A stretch of DNA of 64,000 bases from contig JALMQS010000075.1 in the NCBI GenBank assembly GCA_024734495.1, positions 7,505,493-7,569,492 of the forward strand, in the 5' to 3' direction. Source of the stretch: Forficula auricularia (taxonomy: Eukaryota; Arthropoda; Insecta; Dermaptera; Forficulidae). A program made the translations under genes and the position numbers. Shown piece after piece: positions 23,758 through 36,918 of the stretch (its first letter is position 1; each line of letters starts with the position of its first letter). The notes under the pieces are model-generated. The model saw only the letters and a list, made by a program, of their open reading frames with translations. It did not search any database and was not told where the DNA came from.

Positions 23758-24630
23758 TATTTATTTTTGCTTCATATCCGGTATTCTAACTCTTATTAAA
23801 GAAGAAAGCTGCATCTAAATTAAATAAATATTATTTTTTTGTAATAAAATAGAAATGTCTTGTGAAGTGCATCATCCCAATGTGTTTTCCCAAATGTCTA
23901 CACTACCCAAAGAATTATAGGTATTTGTTGACCCCCTCATCTTGTAATGACAATGACCTACTTTAATTTTTGGTAAAGTAACCTTTGCTTTTCTGGTGCA
24001 GGTAGAGGGTTGCATATCGCAGCTCGCTTTATGCCTCCCCAATCGATACCAGTGAAATGCACCATAACACGACAACGACGTCGATGGGATATCTGGAAAT
24101 AGACCAACAACGCACAATGTATTAAACGATTAGACGATCTACCTTTTGATAACTAAACACGTTGGTTAACTTCGATTATGATCTTTTGAGAACCAGTAGT
24201 TCAACATGCGAATAGATTTATTCTGTAACTTATAATTTTTTTACCTGGATTGTCAAAAGATAAAAGTCAATCTATAGGAAAATTAATAATTCAGGAGTCC
24301 CCCTCCCCCTTAGGCTCGTGACTCACCCCCTAAGTTTCATTGAAAGTTCTCCCCAGTTTCATGAAAAGTATCACCCCCCATTTTATTCACTTCTAAAGAA
24401 TTAGAAGAGCTTTTCATTACCTTCTGTTGAAGTTATAAGACTTGACCGTTTTTATCGAGGTTTTTATTAAACGCTTTTTTTTAGCATATAATTCTAATAT
24501 GCAACAATTTTCAACCCCCCCACACACAGAAATTTTAATGACGCACTCTGCGTCTTAACCCCCCTCCTCAGCCTATGGGCACCCCTGAATAATTAATAAT
24601 AATGATTTTTTTATCTGACACCGTTTAAAG

Positions 24631-24720
24631 CAGGAGTGTCCAACCTTTTGGCTTACTCGGGCCACATTTGAAGGAAAAAATTGTCCCGGGCCGCAGATAA
24701 AATATACTAATTCTACCGAT
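24631..24720 (+). mobile_element. hAT terminus, partner end not found
   Basis: CAGGAGTGTCCAACC followed by cgggccacattt and cgggccgcag is a standard hAT end. A matching inverse copy with 'ggttggacacccctg' occurs only at 59205-59221, which belongs to another element. Confidence 0.5.
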
Positions 24721-26425
24721 TTTGTTGATCAAAAAAGATAGTTGATAAACTTTTTGAATTGTGTTAAGTAGCTTAAATTTTGCAGTTAACCCGCTAGTTA
24801 AAAGTTACTTGAACCTGAACAACGGTTAAATATTTTTGTATGCAAAAAAAAAAGAAGTTCGAAAAATTATTGAACTTCTTGAAACTTTTGTAAAGAGTAC
24901 TAAAATGAAAACGCATGTGTATATTAATATTATTATTATTATAATTATTATTTTAAAAAACTAAATTAAATTAAAATAAAAAAAAAAACTGTTTTTAAAA
25001 TGGTTTATATTCTTGATTTTTCACTTACCCTAATGAAAGATCAGCTGTCTTTATCCACCCACACATTTTTTTACATACATTCGTCGAATGCTTTTGGCAA
25101 CTTTTTAAATACTTGAATTACTTTAAACGAATTGGTGATTAATTGTTCGTATTTAACCCAAGAATTTCATTTGGCATTCGAATATATTAATCATTCTTTT
25201 AAAGATTTGTTTGTTAGTTTTTTTTGGCCGACGTCTGGGTGTGCCTTAACGCGATTGAATCCAGACAGGTGTCTATGAACTCACTGCAGGTGGCAAGTGA
25301 TTTGTATAAGTTATTTTTGTTTCGATCAAGCAGGTATTAACAAAACAATCGGAACTGAATCAGACAGGATTCTTTTAGTGGAATCAATGGATCTCAAAAC
25401 AGGCTTTTCCAGTAACGTTCATGCAATATTGTCAACAGCCAATGCAATTTATTGGGAAGTCCTAAAGGGAAATTGCTTATGTAAGTTGCGACCTTCTATC
25501 ACTAAAAACGCAACGGCTATATTCCTTAAGAGCATATAGAATTACCAGTATAGACAGAAACTAACCAATATAATTCGAACCTTCCTTTTTGTGATAATGA
25601 TTAAAAATTCTAAAAGGAAAGAGAGAGTTGCTTATAGAACTTTAACAATATATATGGTATTTATTTTAATGCGATGAAATGCAAGAAAGGGCGCATCAGG
25701 AAGAAACAACCCCCGTAGATCAAAAAACTTTTACGAAAGAAAGAGAAAGTGAACAAGTGAAAGGCTATTGAACCTAGGTGTCTGTGCTCTTGTCTTTTAA
25801 GTGCCGGGAAAGATATAACCTAGCGTAACACACCTACAAACATAAACACATATATCTAAAGTTTCATAATAAACTAAATTTGTCCTAACCAAATGGAAAA
25901 GTATCCAAGAACATGTAATAAAATAAACGAACTCAGACCATTCTGCAGCTAAGTCAAAGGTTTTGGAATAAATCTTGAAGGATTTTAGGTTATACGATTT
26001 TTCACTGATGAAGTATTAATTGAATCACAGTATTTTAACTCACATACAATGTTGTGGTTTATTTGTTTCCTTTGATTGCAAAAGTGGAATTAAATTATAT
26101 TAAAAATTTAATTCACTTTAAAATGACGGTATAAGAGAGCCATTTTTATGTGATTTTTGTACCAGTTGGTGTTCATAAATTAAAATTATGAAAAAATTTC
26201 TTAAATTCTTTCATTCTCTCCTTATGATATATATTAAGTATTTTGGAGGATATAAAGTAATAAACCCTCGGCATGCCCTGAGTCCGACCCGCCCATGACT
26301 AGCTCATTTTATTTGATATTTGAAATATCGAAATAAAAATGGAACCATTAATATTATAGTGAAAAGACCTTTATTTCTCCGGATCGATTTTAGATAGATA
26401 GGTCACCTACATTAAGAACAACCCT
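24721..26425. other. AT-rich non-coding stretch
   Basis: An 80-codon frame at 25297-25539 resembles no known family. Nothing else was supported. Confidence 0.4.
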
Positions 26426-26429
26426 TCTT

Positions 26430-26778
26430 GTTAAGGTCAGCTGTCGGGACTCCGACTGGAGCGGGTGGTTTTCGCCTTTCCCACCTGACTTTCTCGTTTC
26501 GCGTATGTCTTCTGCTCTCTTCGGAGAGCGATTTTCCTCTGCACACGTACAGATGGATGGCGGTGGCATCGCGCTCTATTTTTAGCTATTTTCTGAATTT
26601 TCTTGTGTATTTGGGCCGCGCCCGTTTGCCGGTGGGCGTCGACCCTCCGCACCTCAGCCCCCCGGAAAGCGCCTTGGGTCCGCGACGACCCCCTTGACTC
26701 GGCAGTCTTCAGCCAGACCCCGTCGAGGCCGTGTGTCCCGCGTGTTAACACAGGCTCCTGCAAACAGATACAGAAACC
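26430..26778 (+). promoter_or_regulatory. Lmpt: Promoter/5'UTR island of the MADVEVQ isoform of Limpet
   Basis: A sharp GC- and CpG-rich island runs straight into the first coding exon. It includes pyrimidine-rich stretches and an initiator-like tcagct at about 26438. There is no obvious TATA box, so this looks like a broad TATA-less promoter with the 5'UTR. The exact start site cannot be read from sequence. Confidence 0.5.
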
Positions 26779-26930
26779 ATGGCGGACGTAGAGGTACAGA
26801 TGCAATACACGACCACTGAGCGCAAAGTGCGCAAAGTGAAGAAGACTTCGAAACGTCGCGAGTCAACCGACGCCAATGAAGTGACCATTACAGAGATGGA
26901 CAACCAGAATCAGCAGCAGGCGATCGAAGG
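26779..26930 (+). CDS. Lmpt: Limpet (four-and-a-half LIM protein), first coding exon
   Basis: The ATG lies in a good context (accATGG, A at -3) and opens a 152-nt exon. It encodes MADVEVQ, a Thr-rich stretch, the basic patch RKVRKVKKTSKRRES, the conserved NEVTITEM block and QQQAIEG, ending at donor GTATGT in phase 2. The basic, LIM-free leader is what I expect at the N-terminus of arthropod Limpet, a muscle-enriched LIM-only scaffold of the FHL family. That recognition is from memory and not from an alignment. If splicing is skipped, the frame runs on only to TGA at 26995. Joined to the acceptor at 36930, it continues in frame as ...AIEG-GEYTKAM, giving a protein that begins with a half LIM domain as vertebrate FHL proteins do. 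Confidence 0.85.
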
Positions 26931-27254
26931 GTATGTGCTGGAAGCTGGCGGGGCGGGTACACCGATTCCAGAAAGTCCACCACCAAACCACCCTTGAGAC
27001 CTTACCCTCCAGCCCAGCACATGCCCTTGACTAATTAAAGGTAAACACGCCGGCACAGCACATTGGACATTGGATATGGACAGGCATACGCTTTCTTCTG
27101 TGTTTGTTCACAGCTCACTCCTGCAGCAAATGTGCATCGGGGACTCCCGCTAAGAACCATACACTAAGATACTCACACGTCAAACTACACGCTCACTCAC
27201 ACATGTACAACTCTCTGAAAACCATAGAACATGATCCCGAATTAAAGTGAAAAC

Positions 27255-27375
27255 AAAAACAAAAAAACAAAAAAAAACAAAAAAAACATGGGTTGTTTTA
27301 CTTGCTCTCCTTTCTTTCTTTCTTTCTTTCTTTCTTCTCTTTCTCTTTCTTCTTTTTCTTTCTTTTTCTGGAGAG
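27255..27375. repeat. A-rich tract and (CTTT)n microsatellite
   Basis: An A-rich tract (27252-27290) is followed by a CTTT/TTTC simple repeat (27308-27370). The open frames across it are low-complexity shadows. Confidence 0.8.
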
Positions 27376-30300
27376 AAAGTCCAGTCAAGTTTATATTTAA
27401 ACACTTCTGGCATGGTGTTATCGTTTCTGTGTGTGTGTGAGTGTGTATATGCCTACGTTAAAAGATCTAGATCTCTAGGTTTGTTGACAAATTGATCCCT
27501 GAATTACTGAAAATGACATCCCTGATGATTTTTTTTTGGCTTCGAGAAACATATATATTTAAACCAGCTTCTAAACGTTGAAATTGTAATTTATGTATAA
27601 CAATTTCTATTTCCATTTTAAATTTCAAAAAAGAATCTAATAAGTTTTCGACTACGATTCCTCTAAAGATTTTTTCATCTGTCATCCAAACTAATTATAT
27701 TAAACCAATCAAAATTACATATAAAAATATATATTTTTCCGAAATTCAAACATCACTAATAAGAGGCTCTGTGATTTTCTCAAAATTAATTTGACAAAAA
27801 ATCATGAAATTAACTTATTTTGAGTAAATTTGACGAAAACTATTTTTGCAAAGCTAAATGACCTGTTAAAGGTTCTTATTAGATGAGTTTGCATATCAGA
27901 AAGACGAACACAAGTGACATACTTACGCTTGATACGATATTTTCTGAAAATCTCAAGCATAACAGCATAACTAATAAGATCATTTATACGGTCTTTATTA
28001 TTATTATTATTATTATTTTTAAAGTAATTTTCCTCGAAAATACTCAAAGAGTTCTTAATTAAATTTTTCAGATTTTTGGTTGAAAAATTAGAAAATATAC
28101 ACTGTGAAAAAAAACTTTTAAAGCGCACAACCGCCCCGGTAAAAATAAAAATGACAAGAAAAACTGTTTACTAGTATTCGAATAGACGCGATGGTGTGCT
28201 CAAAATTGTTTTTCTTCGAACTGCCTGCCAAAATTCGAGTTTCTTAATCTCTTAGAAGCTATGAGAATTAACGAAGTCTCAATATAAGTTTTTTTTTACT
28301 TTATCCAATGCGAAGCATGGGTATTTTTTGTAGTGAGGAACTCTATTATTAATTACAAGTAAATATTGGAGAAAATATAATTTAGATTAATTAATTTTTT
28401 AGGATTTATTTGATATCTTAAAACTCAAGAGTCGCGATATTTTAAAGAAAATTAAGTTCAAAACTTTCTATTATTTTTCTTAAGAATTTATAGATATAAA
28501 TATATTTAAATATGAGAAAGTATTGCCTTGATTCCGAAAATTACTTTTGATTTTTAATAAGAATAAATTTTGAGGTTCTCTAAATACAATTTAGTTTAAT
28601 TTCTGATATTGATCTATCAAAATATCTCTATTTTCTTTTGCTTGACCTCAGCCAACCCCTAAGGACTAGTCAACAGAACATAAGAACACTTGCACAACAC
28701 AATAATACTATACAGCATCCTTGACACCCCTATAATATAAATAAGACACGGTTTATTCGAGGTGTGATCTTGACTCTTTCCTCTGAGAAGACTCAGTTCA
28801 ATCTCGCAATCACTGTTTACAAATGTAACCTGTTTTAATCTGGTTCCTACATTTATTTACACAAAACATCCATAAATACAAAATCGCTAACACTAACAAA
28901 TTGACAAGACCCAAAGACCATAAATAAATAAAAATAAAAATTTATCATAAAATTTGAAAAATCAACTACGAAATAAATATAAGGAAAACTTTTTTGAATT
29001 TTTAAAATTTGGTTTACTTTGAAAATTTGAAAAATCAACGAAGAAATAAAAATAAAACTTTTTTGTATTTTCAAGTCATTAATCAAAGCTTAAATTTTCA
29101 CCTTTTATTTTCTTAACTTGGAAGTATGTACGTTTGGTTGACTATGTTCAAGGGGTTCTGCAGAAAGTTTCGCAATTGTACTTATTATGCCGGACTTTTG
29201 TGGCAATGTCTCAACAACGATAAATTCTATGAAATTTGAAACTAAAACTACGTATTAAATGTTAATACGACATAAAACTGTTCATCTTATGGAAAGGAAT
29301 TATCTACCTATTTAATTGATGTGTTTTAGATCATTATAAAAAACGGCTCCCACGATTTTCTTTAAATTTGTCAAGTTTATTTAGAATATAATGATATTTA
29401 ATTAGTTTACTTAAATTATTATAGCCAAGGGAATGCAATGGGAAACCACCCATCTTAAAAATTCCTTCAGAAAAATTACATTAGAGAGGATACTCTTCAC
29501 AGTAATCGCCGACGCTCGAAATCAACTATGGCACTTGAAGAAGTAGAAACTATTATTTACCTACTAAATTTTATTATTATTATTGAGGGTTTAAAGGCGC
29601 ATTACTAAATTTTTATTAAAGTTTTTATTTACTAAAATTGTTTTAATTCCTTCGTTTGAGGGAATGCAATTTTTTTTTATTACAAGTATTTATTGATATT
29701 ATGGTTATAGCTTTGATTAAAGTTTACTAAAATGGAAATCTTATGATAGCAAGATCAGTCCATTCAATCTTTTATGATTTAAATTTAAAAAATCCATTTT
29801 TCAGAAATTGGTAGACATTCATAGTTGACGCGTGAGAGTAAATAGTTTGAATGGTCTATACAGAAAATGCTATGGATCTTAAGGGTTGTGGTTGATTTAG
29901 TTATTTAGTGACTATTCTCAATGAAAATATATTTTCACCCTTCAAGTTTTATCAAATATTTATTAATCTGGTGAAATTACGCCTATAGAATAGTATCAGA
30001 AATATAAAACAAGGGGGATTTCAAAATAAAGGGATTGTCAATTGTTTTCAAATAAATAATTTTTTAACTATTGTATTTATTAATTTTCAAGAGTTGCAGA
30101 ACAATTCGGTTAAAAAATTCAATTTTAAATAAAATTTAGTAGGGCTATTTAATATTCAATCTTTCTAAAGGACAAGTGTAAAATATGGCTTCTGAAGGTT
30201 TAACAGTTTTGAAATAGTGCGTAGATTACAATTCTTATTGTTATTGAGACAACACATATTTAAATTAACCCACCTGAGGGCCACTTGGACCACAGATTGA

Positions 30301-31196
30301 GTGACTGCCTTAATCTATTCTAGATTTCGAATATTTTTAGAAGTTCCAATACTTGAACTGATGGAAGCTACGAGAATAACTATTATTGAATAACTAATTT
30401 TTTAGGAATATTTAAAATAACTTTTACGAAATACAATTTAATCTCTTGAAGCTGAAGTCTGTGAGCGACTGACTCCATCTTGAGGATGTCAAAATTTGAT
30501 TGAATCGTTTCTCCATCGAGTTCCCTCTTCAAGAACTATTTTAATAACCCCTTCAGTTTTGGCTCATCTCTTCTTCGCTCCCTCTTTCCCTCTGGTTCTG
30601 TTATGCAATGAGCCTGGAGATATTCTTAATATTATATTTGGGAAAGCGGCCAGCTACGCCATTTTTAACGCTTGATAAAAATCTCTCTTTGCTCTGCAAT
30701 AATTTCTTCAAATTATACTACCCCCCTGACGCCCCGATTTCCCCCGTTCGTAGAAACTCGCTCTCTAAACAACATCTCGTTCTGTCAGCTAAATTTAATT
30801 CTAATTATTCTCAGTACATTTAATGTGGTTTTCTGCTTGAATGTTATTGGCAAAAAACCAACAGACATAAACAGTCAAACAAATAAACTAATGTGCACAT
30901 CACACAACAAACACTTACCCTACTTTTATTAAAAACAATTAATTTATCTGTTTAATAAAAAATAACGAATGAGGGGTATAGTCTTTACAAAAGTTATATA
31001 AACTTGGATATTAAAATATTTGCTCTTTAAATACAGAAAAAGATTCAATGTTTGTTTTTTACGCCAGAAAAAAAAATAAAAATCAAGTCAGAAACAATAT
31101 TTATCGTTTTCCTAGCCAAAAATTTAATAGTTTTGTTTATTATAACTAGATTTATTAGAGCTTTTTTAAATGAACCACATATTTATGAACTAATTA

Positions 31197-31463
31197 ATAT
31201 ATTTATTAAAACAGTAGCAAATATACACAGATACAAATACCCGACGTTTCGATTACTTCATGTAATTATTTTCAAGTTTGAGATAACACGTTGGAGATCT
31301 GTAGACAATTGAGTCAGCAATAAAAAACACGCAGAAACCTTCAAATGCTGACTCATTTACCTACAGCTTCTTGCCATGGTATCTTACTTAAAAACAATAA
31401 TAGATTACGTGATCGAAACGCCGTGTATTTGTATTTACTTGTTAGTGTTTTAATAATTATATT
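31197..31463. mobile_element. Inverted-repeat element with CGAAACG hairpin motifs
   Basis: Arms of about 60 bp: 31197-31252 and the complement of about 31408-31463 share ttattaaaaca and agtaaatacaaatac-type segments and end in cgacgtttcga or tcgaaacgccg. Each inner end also holds a small stem directly next to CGAAAC. No coding content. Confidence 0.65.
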
Positions 31464-32767
31464 AAACAGTTCATTATCTTTTTTCTTCAACACGTCCTAA
31501 TACACTGTTCAACCATCCAAGTTTTAATTACATTATTAGATCAACTAGAATTTTGCTGGAAATTTTTACTTCCACATTTCTATAGAATATATTAATGTGA
31601 AGTATTGTGATGGCCAGTCTGGTTTTTAAGATCAACTCCGCCAAAATTCATCCTCTTTGAGCAAGGAACTCGATATCAAGACCCGCTCAGTGCTAAAATT
31701 TAAGTCTCCTAAACTTATTTATGTGAAAGCACCTACACACATAAACACATAATTAAATTACCACAAACAATTAACACCTCCTAGTGCCATGGACTATTTG
31801 CAAAAAACCTTCACCAAAATGGAAAAAATAAAAAATAAAATTTTATGTTAAAAAATTATAATACTCAGATATTATTAACTATTTAAATCTATAATATTTG
31901 TAAAATACTGTCTTATAAACCAAGTCATTAATCTTTGACTTAAGACAAATTTTATACAGGTGCATGATTAATTCAAATATTACAAAAATTTATTTGATTA
32001 AATATCTTTAAGTCAAATAAATATTTTCAGGGAAAAATAAAATAAATTATTTTTATCTTATAACTAGATATTTAATAAATTCATCTATATTAAAAAAATT
32101 GATTTTTTTAACTCTTCAATACTGTTACACATACCTACTTCTTTGATCTGCCAAATTAGAAGAAAATCATTTCATTTTTTCGACAAATAATAATCATTAT
32201 CATCACCAATCGGCTTATTTGTTTATTTTTGAAAGCAATCCTCCCTTGATTTGTTCTATGTGACGAGTTGGCGTTTATACTTCTTGAATGCAGTTTGTCG
32301 CCAATCTATCCCTGAGTTCTTAAAGGCCTCCTGTTTTGGACTCCATTCTGAAATTTGTTATTTCTACTTAATATCACTTAATCAAGCAAAAATCCATTTT
32401 ACAAGTTCTCAAGAAACGCGATTGTTCTTAGTTAAATATTATAATACTTGGGTATAAAGAATACTGTTGTTTCACAGTAATATAATTCAAATAAAATTTT
32501 TAAAGTCACTAAATTTAGGTGTCAAAACCGAAGTATAAAAATTGCTTATACCTCTTGTAAAGATCATCGAATTCGTCTTCTACTTAATGATATTCAGTCC
32601 ATGTTAGAAATCCAGAAAGATTCAAAAAAATAAAAGACTATATATATGTAGACATGTACCTGAGACGATTACCAGATTTTAATAAGTCTGGACTCGACTT
32701 CCTAAGGCATACAATTTTTCCTTATCAATTATTCTTTTTTCATAATATAAAAAACATAATTTTTATA

Positions 32768-33055
32768 CTTAAAGCAATTTGAGCCGCGAAAGTAAAATAA
32801 TGTAATCAATAATTTCTTATTTTAATTCTACATATTTAGAAAATTATTTTATTATTTTTTGGAAAGGAAAAATAAATTGAGCAATCGACGGGATTCGAAC
32901 CCGTGTCCGTCTTCTTTAGCCGAAGAGCGCCTTTACCAAGTAGCCCACGGATGATCCCTTTCAAAAAATAATAAAACAATTTTCTAAATATGTAGAATTA
33001 ACATAAGAAATTATTGATTACATTATTTAACTTTCGCGGCTCAAATTGCTTTAAG
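32768..33055. mobile_element. Foldback of about 100-bp arms built around a tRNA-like core
   Basis: The left arm 32768-32867 (cttaaagcaatttgagccgc onward) and the right arm 32954-33055 are almost perfect inverse copies. The space between them is filled by a tRNA-like sequence (listed separately). The arms have no similarity to those of the tRNA-centred repeat at 53211. Confidence 0.8.
32881..32957 (-). repeat. tRNA-like core of the foldback
   Basis: On the minus strand: box-A-like TGGGCTACTTGG, a 5-bp anticodon stem (TCTTC/GAAGA) around loop GGCTAAA, and a perfect T-arm ACGGGTTCGAATCCCGT. Anticodon position 34-36 would read CTA, position 33 is G instead of T, and the acceptor arms do not pair. 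It is therefore a tRNA pseudogene or tRNA-derived module, not a functional tRNA. Confidence 0.6.
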
Positions 33056-36000
33056 AAAAATTAAAAACTAAAGTTTAAAAGTTAATTTGTCTATAATTAT
33101 CAAAATTTTAAGGGTTAAATTTCTCTATGATATAGATGAGGCTAATCAATTTAACTTGATAAATATAATTATTACATATTTTCTAAAAATGAACATTTTA
33201 TACAATATATTTTTATATAACAAGTACAAAAATAGTATATAATAGATTTTAATTTGACTTAATTTTTTTAATAAATTTGATTTCATTTTTTACAAATGCT
33301 ATAAATTCATTGAAAGTCATTTTAAAATTTTCTTTGATCATCAGTTTAGCTTCTAGTAATCTATTTCTCTCTTTACGCCACTACATCTTCTTTCCGACGT
33401 TAGTAAGGAACAAAATTAGAGTGGTACGCCATATGACCTAAAAGTCCAGATTAATCAAGACACTGCGGAAAAGTCTCGCCTAATCCGGTACGAATCAGTA
33501 TATTGTTAGACTTTTTTTGCTACTCCATGAACTCAATTCATTTTGTAACTTGATTTTGTGGGTATCCTTTATACAACCCTTCTCGTTGTAATATTGACAC
33601 CTACTCTCTCTTTGTCCTCGTATTGAGATATTTGGAACTTGATATCTTTAGTTAGTCTCAGTGATGATTTGTCAGCGCCCTCCAGTAAAAAATTTGAGAT
33701 TAATTACTTTCCTCTTCAGACACATAGGTATTTCTGATTAAAAAGGGTATTCCTTATTTTTATTTTGTTATAAGTTTCCAATTTACGAATGTAGTCCTAT
33801 TTTTTAGATATTTCCATCGGAATACAGTGAATTTCAATATAGTTCTGGAGTAGTTTTTAAGTGCTTGATTAAGCCTTCTCATGTTTTTAAGAATATTTTA
33901 GTTTGTCTGTTTGTGGCTTCATTTGATACAAGATTTCCCAAGAGATCTTTGTCATACCATGTCTTTGTTTTGACAAGCCTTTTGTGTATTTCAGACATGT
34001 CAAAGGAACTTCAAACGTCTCCAGGATTAAGTGTCAAAACATTTTGTATTCTGATGTCAAAATGCCAATTATTTAAGGCCGAAACACTTTAACTAATAAA
34101 CAATTTCTTCGGCATTTCGTAAATAACAAAGAGTTCTAAAGACCTGAAGTATCCCTTTCTTTTCATCTCACTAAGTTATTTAATACTCAAGTTCACTTGA
34201 ATTCTTAAATTAAAAACAACTTTTTAGGATTTTTCGTCAAAAAATCTGAGACTGAGAAAATATCTCACGTATTTTTACATACAAATAGATAAAATTAAAA
34301 AATTAATTATTCATACGTTATTAAGCTAAAATCGTTTAAAATATGTATTTTCTACAATACATAAACCTACTGAAGTTTTGACTTATTTATTAATTCAATT
34401 TTTTTTAGTTTTATCTTGATTCATCCCCTCTCTCAATATATCTTGCACTTTTTCACTTTAGCCTCTGAATCAAATCTAGTGAGACGTTCTAACGATATTT
34501 TTAAATTGCACTATCTAAATTTTGACATGACGCAACTGGCTATGAATTTTTTTCTTTCTCTTTCTCGTGATCTATTTCTAATAAATCTGACGCCCTGATT
34601 TAAAAAAAAAAAAGCTAGAGAAATAAGTTTAAAAAAAAAGTAAAGCGAAGGAAAAATAACACTTCAAAATATCTATTTTGATTCTCTATTCTTATAAATC
34701 AGACTTTCAATATTTATTAGTATTACATGAAGTAGGAAAGCAATAAATTGAAAAGTGAGACATTTTTAAACGAAATATTACCCCCAAACCCTGATAGTTT
34801 AGTTTTTTTTGTATTATTCGATGACTTTCGTATTTTTTAAACTAGAACATAAAATAAAGTTTTAATTGATTTATTCTCATATACTTTACTTAATTCTTTA
34901 CTTATTTATTTTTCTTACCGCACCCTTTTATTTTTAATCCTGTTCTGACAAAAATACTTATAAAACAAACTGCTTATTTGCGTATTAATTCCTTTTACTT
35001 TAGCGTACGGAATATGGTTATTTCCATCTACATATAATGTATACATGATACATTTATTATTATTTTTAAATGATTATCTTTATCATGAATAAAGCCAAGT
35101 TCACAATGACTTAATGCTTATCGTCGTGAAATTTAGCCCTAGTGTATAGGTATCTTAAGGCAAATATTATATAAATGGCAAACACATATGACGGTACCTA
35201 AAATTTTTCGGATTAAAATAGTGATAAAATTTCTAAACATTTTAGCCTCTTGAAAACCAATATTATTTATAAAAAAATTCATAATCCAAAAAAAAAAAAA
35301 ATATGAGTAATGAGTCAAAAGTGTATGAAAAGTATGAAATTCACTAAAAACTTTTCCTCGTTTGAAATTCGATGTATTTTGAGACCATTCTTTGTCATGA
35401 CGATAACTCAAAAATAGTAAATCTCAGAAAATAAAATTGAAAATTTAAGTTATCAGCTCAAGATATCACATTTCAGTTCAAATCGATAATACAAAATTAC
35501 CCTTTTTATTGCTTTTTAAGTTTTTCATCAAACTGACCCTACTGATTTTTCAAATCTATATATCAAAAATAAACATTTACTTTTTGGTGTCTATAATTTC
35601 ATCTATACGGAAAATCAATATGCTATTATAATAAATTCCGGGCATTTCATTTTTTTCAATACCTACATGTCGCCTGTCTGTGTAGAATCGTGTAGACGAA
35701 TTTTGACTCCCTTATACTGGACGATTTTTTAAAATTTTGCACCCACAAGTAATACATGTATATGTAATGATAATACAATATTTCATCATTTGTAGAAATT
35801 AATCATGATAATTTAAATTGGAAAAAATATAATAACCATTATAAAGAATTTATTTTTTGTTCATGACTCAAAGTGGATTGATACAAAAATGTTTATTTGT
35901 ATTAACTCTAAAAATCTTAGCAAATGAGACAGTACAAATAAAAAACATTTATTTCATCGAAAAATCTGACGGCTTGCAGTTTGTTATATCTAAGTTTAAG

Positions 36001-36167
36001 AGGATTTTCTATATTCACTATTATTTGTAATAAAAATGTTGCTTCTTTTCATCCAACCTCAATATGAGTGAGAAACTTGCAAAATTTAAAGACTTCAACA
36101 AAATAAAAAACTTTTTAAAACACACATTTTCATTTCAAAATGAACTAAAAAGTAGAATTTTAATGGA
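33056..36167. other. AT-rich intron sequence
   Basis: No exon or element with defined ends was recognised between the two inverted-repeat elements. Confidence 0.5.
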
Positions 36168-36500
36168 GAGTGGTGTAGGTTCTTGGTAAAACATTTTAAA
36201 TAAAGCTAAGAAAATTTTTGAAAATCTTTTTTTTTAGAAAACTTTTTAAAATTTAAAATATAAAATACTATGTAGGTAGGTTTTACATAAATAAAAGATC
36301 AGATGTTTGTTTAGCACGACTCTATATATATATATATATCTATATATATTTCGGGGTATAAGCCCATCTTCAGGAGTTCACAAAGGACACTAAACAAGCA
36401 TCTGATATTTTATTTATGTGAAACCTACCTAGTATTTTAAAATTTCAAAAGTTTTCTAAAAAAAATTTCAAAAATTTTCTTTACTTTAAAAAGTAGAAAA
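36168..36500. mobile_element. Inverted-repeat element of the 15235 family
   Basis: The arms (36201-36310 and the complement of about 36390-36496) share tttacataaataaaa and atcagatg-type blocks. The centre has a TA microsatellite and, on the minus strand, CTGAAGATGGG, then ACCCCGAAATATAT, the same hairpin motif as at 7415 and 13551. Confidence 0.65.
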
Positions 36501-36918
36501 TCAATTTTTCTTTGGCACCCAAAAGATTCCATACATATAGTACCTACCTACTTACATGACTAAAAACAAAAACATGGGAACTTTATAAGCTTGAAATTTA
36601 TTTAAAATTTATTTACATCATGTAAATATTATGCATGAAAAATTTTTGAACAATGAAGAATATTTTCTAATTTTTAGTACGTTTTGAAATATAAGGATGA
36701 TATTTAAAAATATATTTTAAATATATATTTTATTATAAACGATGATTTAAGTTGAATGAATGAAAGCTTTGTTGAATGCATACCTACATTATTTTCATTA
36801 TCTCCATTTAATATATTGTTTCATAATTTCACCCGCTTTTGCTTATATTTTAATATTTTTGATATAATTGCTAATAAGTGTAAACTTTGCATACTAACGA
36901 GAGTATTGTTATTTTCAG

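Larger units (their letters stand above)
26931..36918 (+). other. Lmpt: Limpet intron (about 10 kb)
   Basis: It runs from donor GTATGT to the tandem acceptors at 36917-36929. Apart from the repeats listed separately, it is AT-rich with no recognised exon. I looked for the PET domain and first LIM exons that Testin-type relatives would need and did not see them. Confidence 0.7.

Noticed and set aside
23872..24117. An 81-codon minus-strand frame in a GC-richer segment
   Set aside because: No domain signature on either strand; it may be transposon debris but nothing identifies it.
26437..26866. Minus-strand frames of 122 and 70 codons over the Limpet 5' island
   Set aside because: They lie opposite the Limpet first exon and its 5'UTR, and show no family motif.
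27180..27495. Lys/Glu-rich and Phe/Leu-rich frames
   Set aside because: They translate the A-rich tract and the CTTT microsatellite.
32881..32957. A functional tRNA gene with anticodon CTA
   Set aside because: The acceptor stem does not pair and position 33 is G; only the T-arm and anticodon stem are good.
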